Origin: Schwartzia succinivorans DSM 10502 | GTDB lineage: Bacteria > Bacillota > Negativicutes > Selenomonadales > Selenomonadaceae | Length of the DNA: 64,000 bases | Assembly (NCBI RefSeq): GCF_900129225.1 | Contig: NZ_FQUG01000004.1 | Coordinates: forward strand, 222,565 to 286,564 | Reading direction: 5' to 3' | Shown: piece by piece, positions 52,917 through 60,785 of the stretch | How positions within the stretch are numbered: position 1 is the first letter of the stretch | Layout: each line of letters begins with the position of its first letter | Made by a program: the position numbers and the translations under genes | Notes under the pieces: model-generated | Databases searched by the model: none | Told to the model about the DNA's origin: nothing | The model's input: only the letters and a program-made list of their open reading frames with translations

Positions 52917-54173
52917 TTACTTTTGTGCGCTGAGATCGTTCAGGAAATCCTGAAGCTTATCAAGTTTTACATGCTGCATAACAACGATATGGGACAACTC
53001 GCCTCCAAGACGCGCATCAAAATCCGGTGCAAGGTCATATTTCTCTACAATGGCCTTTGGCGGACGTTTGAAATAAACTGTGTTTGACATAGGTTCAAGC
53101 CATGCCTGCCATCCCATCTCATCCAGCTTAGCCTTAAGCCATGCAGCGCGCTCCAGCATACCCTGTGCCTGCTCGGTGAACCCTTTATCTCCATACTTAC
53201 GTATAATCCATAAGAGCTTCAGCGGGGATAAAGCTGAACGGGAACAATTAATCATCGGCATGCTGCCGTCTAAATACGTGACATTGTACGGGTTCTGATT
53301 TTGTTTGACCTCCATTGTAGTGAGGAAAATACCCGCGGGCTCGTCCATTCCGAAGAACTTGTGACCGCTGACTGCTATTGAATCGAACGGATGAACCTTA
53401 CGGTTAACAGCATCCTTATACTGTGTATATGGGAGATACCCTCCGAAAAGCGCAGCATCCACATGCCGATATACCTCAATATCAGGATATTTTGCCAGGA
53501 CAGCGTTCAATGCATCCATATCATCAACACCGCCCTTGAAGGTTGTTCCCATTGCATAAACCATAAGTGCAGGACGATCCGGAACAAGTCTGCTTTCAAG
53601 CTCTTCCGGAATCATGCGGCCGTGCTCATCTGAAGGTACAAGCACAAGGTCAATATTCTGCACATCGGCCAGTCGCATGTTGGAATAGTGCGCCGCATCC
53701 GATACGTACATAACAGGCTTTTTCTGTGTTTTCTTCTCAAGATATTTGGAGCCGAAATAAATTCCGTGGCTGTTGCCGTCGGTTCCGCTAAACGTGACAA
53801 TACCCCAAAGATTATTCAAATCGAAGCCATAATGCGGTCCGAAGAAATCAATGACAGCACGCTCGAATTTCAGCGCATTGAGGTGACCGCCTTCATGAAT
53901 CTCAAACGGGTCTCCGGCGTTATTTACCATAGCCCTGTACGAATGAGAGTCCAGATACCATTTGTAAAACTCTGTCAGATGAATGTCATGATTGGCAGGA
54001 TAGCCGAAATCATACGCCTTGTGCGTGTCAATGTACTCAGCATATTTATCAAGTACCGCCTGTTCCTCCGAGGTCGGAGCTGAATATGCTGTTCCGCAGG
54101 AAACCCCAAAAATGACCGCAGCAGCCAAAATACCTGCCGCTTTTTTAACCCCTTTAGCCTGAATAAATCTCAT
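52917..54173 (-). CDS. exported PLP-dependent decarboxylase-like protein (histidine/group II type)
   Basis: The 418-residue protein has a clear signal peptide: basic start MRFIQAKGVKK, hydrophobic core AAGILAAAVIFGV, and a probable cleavage site after TAYSA. The mature part is a fold-type I PLP enzyme. FSGTDGNSHGIYFG binds cofactor phosphate, YRHVDAALFGGYLP carries the aspartate, and IAVSGHKFFGMDEPAGIF carries the Schiff-base lysine. SGHKFFG and the general layout resemble PLP-type histidine decarboxylase. PLP enzymes are normally cytoplasmic, so export is unusual. It is a single-gene unit with GGGAGG before the ATG and its own terminator. The substrate is not proven; an amino acid decarboxylated outside the inner membrane is inferred. 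Confidence 0.82.
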   Translation of the reverse strand: MRFIQAKGVKKAAGILAAAVIFGVSCGTAYSAPTSEEQAVLDKYAEYIDTHKAYDFGYPANHDIHLTEFYKWYLDSHSYRAMVNNAGDPFEIHEGGHLNALKFERAVIDFFGPHYGFDLNNLWGIVTFSGTDGNSHGIYFGSKYLEKKTQKKPVMYVSDAAHYSNMRLADVQNIDLVLVPSDEHGRMIPEELESRLVPDRPALMVYAMGTTFKGGVDDMDALNAVLAKYPDIEVYRHVDAALFGGYLPYTQYKDAVNRKVHPFDSIAVSGHKFFGMDEPAGIFLTTMEVKQNQNPYNVTYLDGSMPMINCSRSALSPLKLLWIIRKYGDKGFTEQAQGMLERAAWLKAKLDEMGWQAWLEPMSNTVYFKRPPKAIVEKYDLAPDFDARLGGELSHIVVMQHVKLDKLQDFLNDLSAQK

Positions 54174-54274
54174 TCTTTTCCCTCCCGTTCAACTTGAACA
54201 AAATAATTTTTACACTAGGAATATATTTGACACAAAAAAAGAATTTCCTTCTTTTTAATCTTATTCATAAGTAA

Positions 54275-54306
54275 AAGCGGCAGATACCCTAAGATACCTG
54301 CCGCTT
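54275..54306 (-). terminator. hairpin, likely intrinsic terminator
   Basis: A near-perfect 12-bp stem AAGCGGCAGGTA / TATCTGCCGCTT is followed on the minus strand by TTACTTATG. It begins 3 nt after the stop of a 31-codon open frame, so it probably ends that transcript. Confidence 0.6.
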
Positions 54307-54309
54307 CAT

Positions 54310-54405
54310 TTAGTTAAACTTATCCGGACCTTTACCAATCTTTTCGCACAAGACCTGATAATTATCTATGATTATTGGAAAAATTTTCTCCAAACTAAAA
54401 GACAT
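54310..54405 (-). CDS. possible 31-residue small protein
   Basis: A minus-strand frame encodes MSFSLEKIFPIIIDNYQVLC, then EKIGKGPDKFN and a stop. A terminator-like hairpin follows within 4 nt. No strong ribosome site precedes the ATG, and upstream lies another long hairpin. It could be a genuine small protein, or the 3' relic of a gene. It is not recognised. It is kept because a gene-like end directly precedes a terminator in a region with no other gene. Confidence 0.3.
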   Translation of the reverse strand: MSFSLEKIFPIIIDNYQVLCEKIGKGPDKFN

Positions 54406-54445
54406 CGCTTCATCTGCCAATCAGCAGTGAAACGATGTCTTTTGT
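54397..54445. terminator. long hairpin, possible bidirectional terminator
   Basis: AAAAGACATCG / CGATGTCTTTT forms a perfect 11-bp outer helix with a mostly paired interior (TTCA, CTGC). T-rich tails lie on both strands. Confidence 0.5.
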
Positions 54446-54493
54446 GTTTTCAGTTATATACATGCCCTGAACCGGGGAAAAAACAATGTGGGC

Positions 54494-54524
54494 GTAAAAA
54501 AAGAGTCGGCAAAATCACCGACTC
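54494..54524 (-). terminator. intrinsic terminator of the toxin-antitoxin operon
   Basis: Stem GAGTCGG / CCGACTC is followed on the minus strand by TTTTTTTACG. The stem overlaps the last base pair of the toxin stop codon. Confidence 0.85.
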
Positions 54525-54789
54525 ACTCGTAAATTTCTCGTCTATGTCCAACAGTCAAGGCCAATATGACAAGATTGCTGTCCTGTATATCGCAAATTAT
54601 TCTGTAGTCCCCGATTCTATACCGCAATAGTCCGGCAAGATTCGCAGTTAAGCCTTTACCATGTAAACGCGGATTTTCGCAATTCACAAGATTGTTCTGA
54701 ATCCACTGCTTTAAGATACGCTGAGTATACTTGTCCAGCTTTTTAAACTCCTTATCAAATCGCAGCGTAGTTCTTACTTGATAAATCAT
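54523..54789 (-). CDS. RelE/ParE-family toxin
   Basis: The 88-residue protein matches the RelE superfamily: MIYQVRTTLRFDKEFKKLD at the N-terminus, a central helix pair, GLLRYRIGDYRIICDIQD with conserved arginine and tyrosine, and the C-terminal HRREIYE. RelE-type toxins cleave mRNA in the ribosome, whereas ParE-type toxins block gyrase; the Arg/Tyr pattern favours a RelE-like RNase. It overlaps its antitoxin by 4 bp. The strong terminator follows directly. Confidence 0.92.
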   Translation of the reverse strand: MIYQVRTTLRFDKEFKKLDKYTQRILKQWIQNNLVNCENPRLHGKGLTANLAGLLRYRIGDYRIICDIQDSNLVILALTVGHRREIYE

Positions 54790-55007
54790 ATATCAAGTTC
54801 CTCCCACAGTTCTTCAATAGGATGACTTTTCTTTCCGCCGGCTACGTACTCTGCGCGAGCCTCTTTAGCAACAATGACATCATACTCATCCTGAATTTTT
54901 TCGAATAATGCTCTTTTGAATGCTTCGCCTAATGATAGTGAATTAAGCTTTGCGTAGCTCTCCGCGAGTTTACGCTCTTCATCGCTAAGTCTGATTGAAA
55001 ATGCCAT
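54786..55007 (-). CDS. RelB/ribbon-helix-helix antitoxin
   Basis: The 73-residue protein starts MAFSIRLSDEERKLAESYAK, an N-terminal ribbon-helix-helix DNA-binding motif, and ends in an acidic tail (HPIEELWEELDI) that would wrap around and neutralise the toxin. AGGGG precedes the ATG at 55007; ATGs three codons earlier are too close to that site. It comes before the toxin gene, the usual order for relBE. Its operator is likely the palindrome on its own promoter. Confidence 0.9.
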   Translation of the reverse strand: MAFSIRLSDEERKLAESYAKLNSLSLGEAFKRALFEKIQDEYDVIVAKEARAEYVAGGKKSHPIEELWEELDI

Positions 55008-55022
55008 AACCATCACCCCTTT

Positions 55023-55058
55023 TAGTACATCGTACTACATCATTGCTATTTATGTCAA
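55023..55058 (-). promoter_or_regulatory. promoter and operator of the toxin-antitoxin operon
   Basis: Minus-strand TTGACA (55053-55058) and TACGAT (55029-55034) are 18 nt apart. The palindrome TAGTAC-ATC-GTACTA (55023-55037) covers the -10. This layout predicts autorepression by the antitoxin or the complex. Confidence 0.75.
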
Positions 55059-55088
55059 TTATTCTTCAATATTTCTACTTTTGTTTAA

Positions 55089-55110
55089 AATACATCAGTT
55101 ATGATGTATT
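55089..55110. repeat. 9-bp inverted repeat upstream of the toxin-antitoxin promoter
   Basis: AATACATCA and TGATGTATT are separated by GTTA. It lies about 30 bp upstream of the -35 and could be a second operator. TACATCA-like half-sites differ from the TAGTAC half-sites of the main palindrome. Confidence 0.4.
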
Positions 55111-55149
55111 CTGTAAATATAGTATATCTTTCAATAATTCTCCACAACA

Positions 55150-55200
55150 CAAAACCCTCCGATAAATCAAGGTACTTCCTGATTTATCGGAGGGTTTATT
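55150..55200. terminator. intrinsic terminator of the cob operon, bidirectional
   Basis: A perfect 15-bp stem CCCTCCGATAAATCA / TGATTTATCGGAGGG with a 10-nt loop has T-rich tails on both strands. It ends the cobS-pduX-cobD transcript. Confidence 0.9.
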
Positions 55201-55209
55201 TTTCACTCA

Positions 55210-56271
55210 TCACAGCGACCGCAAGGCCGCCAAAAGTTCTTCATTTTCTTCTCTTGTTTTGACCGCGACGCGGACAAACATATTATCCAGTCCCGGATAA
55301 TTAGAGCAATCACGCAGGAGAAAGCCTTTTTTGCGCATCCGGGCACAGAACGCCGCGGAGCTTTCCCATTCTTCTCCCAGGCGGATAAGGATAAAATTGA
55401 CCGTTGGTTCGAAGACCTTGAAGCCCTTAATCGTGCGAAGCTCGTTTGCAAATCGTACACACTCCTCCGCAACAAGCTTACGCGATTTTTTCTGATACTC
55501 CATATCCTTAAGTGCCGCGACACCTGCCCGCTGCGCGGGAAGGTTCACGTTCCACGGGTCCTTTCCCATGTCCATCTTCTTCACGCGTTTCGGGTTTGTA
55601 ATTGCAAAACCGAGGCGCAGTCCAGGAAGAGCGTAAAATTTCGTCAGCGAGCGGAGTATTATGAGGTTGTCGTATTTCTCCGTAAGCGCCCGAACAGAAT
55701 ACTCATCCTCGTCCTCACGAAAATCAAGGAATGATTCATCTACGGCAACAATCGTTCCGGTTAATTCTGCTTTTTTAATGAGCTTTTCCAGTTCTGCACT
55801 TTTTAGCATATTACCTGTTGGGTTGTTCGGATTGCCTAAAAGAATGCAATCAATGCCCTCAAGCTCTATCGAATCCACGGAAAGAGCGAAATCCTCATCC
55901 TCCTTCAGTGTATGATAGACAACCTCTGCCCCTGCCGCCAGTGCCGCACGCTCGTACTCACTGAAGGAGGGTATCGGTAGCAGAACCTTTTTCGGATGCT
56001 CTGTATGAAAAAGCACATAAAAAAGCTCTGCCGCGCCATTTCCAAGTACAAAACACTCGGCAGGAACTCCGTAAAAGTCTGAGAGCACTTCCTTTAGTTC
56101 TTTTCCGTTCGGGTCAGGATAATGAATAATATCATCTATGGAATCTGCCACCGCAGACCGTACAGATGCAGCCAATCCCATTGGATTTATATTGGCACTG
56201 AAATCTCTCCAGCCGCCCTCAGGTGCTCCTTCACGATATACGTTTCCACCATGCACGAATCTGTTTTCCAT
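55210..56271 (-). CDS. cobD: L-threonine-O-3-phosphate decarboxylase (CobD-type aminotransferase fold)
   Basis: CobD makes (R)-1-amino-2-propanol phosphate, the linker of the cobalamin nucleotide loop. The 353-residue fold-type I PLP protein has RDFSANINPMG, LGNGAAELFYVL, LGNPNNPTGN, and the PLP lysine in LRSLTKFYALPGLRLGF. Sequence type is close to histidinol-phosphate aminotransferase, but the neighbours pduX and cobS decide the name. It follows pduX after 3 nt. The terminator lies just downstream. Confidence 0.9.
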   Translation of the reverse strand: MENRFVHGGNVYREGAPEGGWRDFSANINPMGLAASVRSAVADSIDDIIHYPDPNGKELKEVLSDFYGVPAECFVLGNGAAELFYVLFHTEHPKKVLLPIPSFSEYERAALAAGAEVVYHTLKEDEDFALSVDSIELEGIDCILLGNPNNPTGNMLKSAELEKLIKKAELTGTIVAVDESFLDFREDEDEYSVRALTEKYDNLIILRSLTKFYALPGLRLGFAITNPKRVKKMDMGKDPWNVNLPAQRAGVAALKDMEYQKKSRKLVAEECVRFANELRTIKGFKVFEPTVNFILIRLGEEWESSAAFCARMRKKGFLLRDCSNYPGLDNMFVRVAVKTREENEELLAALRSL

Positions 56272-56274
56272 AGG

Positions 56275-57138
56275 TTACCCCTTTTCTATGTCCGCACCGC
56301 CCGATATAAGCTCTGCGCTCTGTAAGAATGTAAGGTGCGGGAATTTCTGCTGTAAGACAGCTGCCTGTTTTTCCACAAAAAGTTTTTTCCTGTCAGGTGA
56401 AAACAATACTCCGAGTATCGTTCCGCTGTGCGCAACATTTATGCCAAGTGCTCCTAGAGCTCTTGCTTCCTCTATGATTTCCTTAAGCTTTGCTTTGTGA
56501 AGAATCGACTGATTTGCTACTGCGCTCTTTGTGGCAGCCGCAGCTATGGACGCAGCTGTACGCGGTTCAGACAAAAGCGCCAGCGCAGCATCCGTCTGTC
56601 GCTCATTTTTCTCACTGAGCTCCCCTAAATCCTTTCTCTGATGAAAGTCAAGGGTATCTACTGCTCCGCCTGTATCAAATATGGCTATCTGGATACGGGG
56701 CAATACTCCCAGTGATTCATAGCACTCTCCGGTCATGTGATTCAGGCGGACGACTCCGTCAAAAAAAATACCGTCCGTCGGCTCAATACCTGCAGCTATT
56801 CGAGATACCTCAGGCGCTGTGATTTCATGTCCGAACACCGCTGCTACAGCGTAGCATACTGCAGCTATGTCAGCACTTGATGAAGCCATCCCCTTTCCGA
56901 TTGGAAGCTCAGAGGAAAGAGTTATACCATAGGGAAACGACGTTTCTCCCAGATAGTGCAGGGTACGTTCGAGGGCCTTTTCAGCCTTTGCTCCAAGACC
57001 GCGGTGTGCCATGTTTTCATCTGTTACGGTTACTGTCGTATATAAATTCACCGGGCATGTAACGAGGAAAGGAACGCCCTCCCGCGTCCCCTGTACAAGC
57101 TCGCCGCATGATCCCGGCACTTTTACTGTAAGCTTCAT
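56275..57138 (-). CDS. pduX: L-threonine kinase (PduX-type GHMP kinase)
   Basis: PduX phosphorylates L-threonine to feed CobD in cobalamin synthesis. The 287-residue GHMP kinase starts MKLTVKVPGSCGELVQGT, a signature of the PduX group. The ATP loop is PIGKGMASSSADIAAVC, and EPTDGIFFDGVVRL follows. The C-terminal motif is NVAHSGTILGVLF. The order cobS-pduX-cobD supports the assignment. Confidence 0.9.
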   Translation of the reverse strand: MKLTVKVPGSCGELVQGTREGVPFLVTCPVNLYTTVTVTDENMAHRGLGAKAEKALERTLHYLGETSFPYGITLSSELPIGKGMASSSADIAAVCYAVAAVFGHEITAPEVSRIAAGIEPTDGIFFDGVVRLNHMTGECYESLGVLPRIQIAIFDTGGAVDTLDFHQRKDLGELSEKNERQTDAALALLSEPRTAASIAAAATKSAVANQSILHKAKLKEIIEEARALGALGINVAHSGTILGVLFSPDRKKLFVEKQAAVLQQKFPHLTFLQSAELISGGADIEKG

Positions 57139-57160
57139 GGAGTTTCTTCTCCCATTCGTT

Positions 57161-57925
57161 CTATTGAATAAATCTTCCTGCGATAAGATATGTCAACAGC
57201 ACAAGTGCTTCAGTAAGCGTAGCAGTCGCGCCGTATACATCTCCTGTCATTCCACCGATTCTTTTGGTCACGTAGCCTGCAAAGAAATATGAAAACGCCG
57301 TACCGACAGCAAGACATATATATGCAAGTATGCCGCATGGAACAAGCAGAATAAGCGTTGATATAAGTGCTATTATCAGAGTGTTGGCTGTCGAATAATC
57401 GGAAAACATTCTGCCAAGCCCGTCAGGACGCGCCAAAGGGAAGCGGCGTATTTCTATGACAACCATAAGCCTTGCTATAATCGGCATTATGAAAAGTGCA
57501 GGAACAAGCACAGACGGCTCCATATCCAAAAGAGTCCCCCACTCCAAAAGCATGAGTGCAACAAAGCAGAATACGGCATTTGAGCCGACGCAGCTGTCCT
57601 TCATGATTTCAAGCATACGTTCACGGGAACGTCCGGAGAAAACTCCGTCCATAGTATCCATGAAACCGTCGCAGAAAATCCCCCCTGACATGAGTATGGG
57701 GAGTACCAAAAGCACAACAGTCACGAGGTGCGTTGGAAGTGTCACTCCGCAGGAAGGCAAAAACACAGTCATAAGATATGCGGCACCGGCGTAAATTGCC
57801 CCCAAAACCGCACCTATAAGCGGAAAGTATTTTACACTTTCTCCGAAGTCCTGCTCCGTCCAGTTATCCTGTTTTACGATACAAAGACGCGTCAAAAACT
57901 GCAGTCCGATAAAAAAAGCACGCAT
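57161..57925 (-). CDS. cobS: adenosylcobinamide-GDP ribazoletransferase (cobalamin synthase)
   Basis: CobS joins adenosylcobinamide-GDP and alpha-ribazole at the membrane, the penultimate or last step of cobalamin assembly. The 254-residue protein has about six membrane segments, with FLTRLCIVK at the N-terminus, the metal-binding GGIFCDGFMDTMDGVFSGRS near residue 80 and KDSCVGSNAVFCF. AGGAG precedes the ATG by 7 nt. cobU, cobT and cobC are not in the window, and no cobalamin riboswitch is seen in the short gap upstream. Confidence 0.93.
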   Translation of the reverse strand: MRAFFIGLQFLTRLCIVKQDNWTEQDFGESVKYFPLIGAVLGAIYAGAAYLMTVFLPSCGVTLPTHLVTVVLLVLPILMSGGIFCDGFMDTMDGVFSGRSRERMLEIMKDSCVGSNAVFCFVALMLLEWGTLLDMEPSVLVPALFIMPIIARLMVVIEIRRFPLARPDGLGRMFSDYSTANTLIIALISTLILLVPCGILAYICLAVGTAFSYFFAGYVTKRIGGMTGDVYGATATLTEALVLLTYLIAGRFIQ

Positions 57926-57943
57926 CCAAAAGCTCCTTGATTT

Positions 57944-57980
57944 TGAAACGCGAAAACAGCTTTTCCCTTTAAGCGTTTCA
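57944..57980. repeat. 8-bp inverted repeat between the lipid kinase gene and cobS
   Basis: TGAAACGC (57944-57951) and GCGTTTCA (57973-57980) with a 21-nt loop sit in the 56-nt gap. There is no U-tract. It could be an mRNA processing or attenuation site. Confidence 0.35.
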
Positions 57981-57981
57981 C

Positions 57982-58866
57982 TTAATAAAACATTTCAATC
58001 GCATGAGGAAGTGTCTCCACTGTCATTGGAAGAGAAGGTCCCTTCTCTCCGTCGAGGTCGCCCTCAACAGCTTCACCCGCATCGACTGTGATTTTTTTCG
58101 CCTGAACATACAAAAGGTTCGGGTCATCAGGACGCACATTTCCCGAAACAACATCCTTTGCCAAAGCAACAAAGCTCGGAATACTGCATTTTTTTACAAC
58201 AATCAAATCCAGCTTTCCGTCATCAAGCCTTGCAAGAGGCGCAACATTTTTCAGTCCTCCTGCGGTACCGCTGTTGACAATAACAAAGAAATAAGCATGC
58301 ACATCATATTCTGAACCGTCTGCCTCTATATGCAGCGGCAACGCGCGGAAATTCGGAACCTCACCGATCCCGCGGATGTAGTACGCGATTTTTCCAATCG
58401 CGTTTTTGATACGCACATTTACCTCATGAGCTACCGTCGTCAGCATTCCAGCACTGGCAACATTTATGAAATATCTTCCGTTGGCACATCCCACATCTAC
58501 AGGCATAGTCTTGCCAGACACAATGCGGTCAAAATACGCATTCTTTACGTCCATACCACCGGTAAGATTAAGAAAGGTCGCAAAATCGTTTGAGGTTCCG
58601 CTGCCATAGACGGCAATAGGAGTTTTCAGTTCATGGCGGACGACATAGTCAACCACCTCGCCCAGAGTACCGTCACCACCTGCAGCAATAACTCCGTCAG
58701 GAGCAGCTTCACGTATAAAATCAGGAAGACCTGAGTTGTCTATCTTGGTACGGTAAGGAATAAGCATAGCGCCGCGCTTATCAAAAGCTTCTATTATTTC
58801 ATCAAGCTGGCGCGGAAATGTCGCATGTCCCGAAACAGGATTATATACAAGTACAAAGCGCTTCAA
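57982..58866 (-). CDS. diacylglycerol kinase-family lipid kinase (YegS/DagK-like)
   Basis: The 294-residue cytoplasmic protein has the nucleotide-binding start VYNPVSGHATFPRQLDEI, the catalytic GGDGTLGEVVDYVV, VYGSGTSNDFATFL, and the C-terminal VEGDLDGEKGPSLPMTV, where EGDLDGE matches the DGE motif. Members phosphorylate diacylglycerol or related lipids for phospholipid recycling. It overlaps the lipid flippase-like gene by 4 bp, which supports a shared role in envelope lipid traffic. Confidence 0.9.
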   Translation of the reverse strand: MKRFVLVYNPVSGHATFPRQLDEIIEAFDKRGAMLIPYRTKIDNSGLPDFIREAAPDGVIAAGGDGTLGEVVDYVVRHELKTPIAVYGSGTSNDFATFLNLTGGMDVKNAYFDRIVSGKTMPVDVGCANGRYFINVASAGMLTTVAHEVNVRIKNAIGKIAYYIRGIGEVPNFRALPLHIEADGSEYDVHAYFFVIVNSGTAGGLKNVAPLARLDDGKLDLIVVKKCSIPSFVALAKDVVSGNVRPDDPNLLYVQAKKITVDAGEAVEGDLDGEKGPSLPMTVETLPHAIEMFY

Positions 58867-60563
58867 TGTGCTTCCTCCTTATTTGCAGATACTTCCTCCG
58901 CCGGTGTCTTAAATACACCGATACGGCGCAGGAAACGTATGCTCACACGCCCTAGCATTGGCACGCGTGCCATATCCTCCTCGCCGATACCGCCGATAAT
59001 AAGCATAACAGCAATGTATACGGCACACCCGAAAAATGTCGCGCCAAATGTGGATACGGCGTTGATTGCCCATGCGGACATAGTGAAATCGTAAAAGAGC
59101 TTTACAGCGCCTGCCATAACAACCGAAGCGCCGACTGCTTTCGCCAGATGTCCCCACTCCATACCATAACCAATATATTTATAAATAAAAAACATATTGA
59201 TTATCGCGGCAACACCCATATCAGCTGCCGTAGCAAAAGCAGCACCAAGAATACCCAACGCAGGAATAGCCGTGAGTGTCCAGTTCAGCACAACCTTTGC
59301 CACAGCCGCAAGAATCATGTTGACCATAGGAATCGAAGGATGTCCGAGTCCCTGAAGAATGCCTGTCGATACCTGATGCAGTCCGAGCAAAACAATACTG
59401 AAGGAGCATGCCCATACAGCAGGTCCAGCCCCGGGGGCGCTGTATATAAGTGAGGAAATAGGCGTCGCCAGCACGCAAACCACAACAAAAGCCGGAAAGC
59501 ATACAAAGTTTGAAATACGGATTCCTGCTGCCGTCTGCTCATATACGCGCTTTGTATCGTTCAGTGCTTTCGCCTCGGAGAGCGCAGGAATAATACTCAC
59601 CGCGAGAGATGCCGTGATTATCGTAGAAAGATTGATAAGCGGTACAGCCATACCGGTGAGATAACCAAAAAGCTCGGTAGCCTGATTTACAGTGTAGCCT
59701 GCAACCTCAAGACGCTGCGGTACTATTACAAGGTCGAGATTTGAAACAACCGGAAGCATAATGCTTGCCGCAGAAACCGGCAGCGCAAGCTTGAAAAGAC
59801 GTGTAATAATATGTGTCCACGGAGTATCGTACTCGTCCGGACGGGGCTTCAGTTCCTCCGGGGTATACATCTCCTTAATATCACGGTCAAGCTTCCAGTG
59901 ATAATAAACAAGTACAATAAGACCTGCCACGGCACCGGCACATGCACCCATGCTGGCTCCTGCCGCCGCAAACTCAAGGCCCCATGGCAGGAACAAATCT
60001 GCCAGCACCACCATAGTGATGACGCGGAAAATCTGTTCAACGATCTGAGACATGGCTGTCGGAGTCATGCGCTGCCAGCCCTGCAGATATCCTCTTGAGC
60101 TGGCCAGAAGTGTTACGAAGAAGATGGCAGGCGCCAAAACAACTACAGAGTAATATGCCCGCGGGTCGCGGATGAATTGATAGTCGATGAGCCAGCCTGC
60201 TCCAAAATACGTCAAAAGAGAGAACACAATACCCGTCAAAAGCATCAACCACATAGATATGTGGAACACACGCCGGGCTCCGAAAATATCCTTCACTGCC
60301 ACACGCTCTGCCGTAATTATGGATATAGCAACAGGTACTCCTGCCGTAGAAACGGAAAGCGCGAAGAAATATATCGGGAACGCCATCTGGTAAAGCCCGA
60401 TGCCTTCGCCGCCAAGTACGCGTGACACAAAAATCCAGTTCAGAGAACCGATGACTTTTACCACAATACCTGCTATTGTGAGGATAAATGTTCCCTTCAT
60501 TAAGGATTCGCCTTTGTTAGACTTCTCCTTTGCGGAATCATTTTGTTCGTTAATAATAAACAC
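58863..60563 (-). CDS. MOP-superfamily polysaccharide/lipid exporter (SpoVB/MurJ-like)
   Basis: The 566-residue protein has about 14 membrane segments. It includes MKGTFILTIAGIVVKVIGSL near the start, VLGGEGIGLYQMAFPIYF and RGYLQGWQRMTPTAMSQIVE, and is typical of SpoVB/Wzx-type flippases for lipid-linked sugars. The longest reading starts with a GTG at 60563. An ATG at 60500, where the family similarity begins, may be the true start; neither has a strong ribosome site. It overlaps the lipid kinase gene. A good promoter lies upstream. Confidence 0.88.
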   Translation of the reverse strand: MFIINEQNDSAKEKSNKGESLMKGTFILTIAGIVVKVIGSLNWIFVSRVLGGEGIGLYQMAFPIYFFALSVSTAGVPVAISIITAERVAVKDIFGARRVFHISMWLMLLTGIVFSLLTYFGAGWLIDYQFIRDPRAYYSVVVLAPAIFFVTLLASSRGYLQGWQRMTPTAMSQIVEQIFRVITMVVLADLFLPWGLEFAAAGASMGACAGAVAGLIVLVYYHWKLDRDIKEMYTPEELKPRPDEYDTPWTHIITRLFKLALPVSAASIMLPVVSNLDLVIVPQRLEVAGYTVNQATELFGYLTGMAVPLINLSTIITASLAVSIIPALSEAKALNDTKRVYEQTAAGIRISNFVCFPAFVVVCVLATPISSLIYSAPGAGPAVWACSFSIVLLGLHQVSTGILQGLGHPSIPMVNMILAAVAKVVLNWTLTAIPALGILGAAFATAADMGVAAIINMFFIYKYIGYGMEWGHLAKAVGASVVMAGAVKLFYDFTMSAWAINAVSTFGATFFGCAVYIAVMLIIGGIGEEDMARVPMLGRVSIRFLRRIGVFKTPAEEVSANKEEAH

Positions 60564-60629
60564 CGTCCTGACGCCCCTTCAAAAACAGGGCGCACGAATA
60601 GAAAGGCATAGAAATGCCCATACATAGAA

Positions 60630-60658
60630 ATATTAAGCCGAAACAGGTAGTTTGTCAA
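60630..60658 (-). promoter_or_regulatory. promoter of the flippase-lipid kinase-cob operon
   Basis: Minus-strand TTGACA (60653-60658) and TAATAT (60630-60635) are exactly 17 nt apart. The start site would lie about 60 nt before the GTG and 120 nt before the ATG. Confidence 0.75.
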
Positions 60659-60785
60659 TTTATACGGCGTATATATAGGCATTTTCATATACTATGAAAT
60701 TCTCAAAACATTACTTATTCTACTTTAACATAGCTTTATTTTTCTCTGATGTATGGTAAAATTTACGTGAAAGGGAGTATGGAAT

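Noticed and set aside
57926-57981. Cobalamin riboswitch before cobS
   Set aside because: The gap is only 56 nt, too short for the aptamer, and no B12-box sequence is seen.
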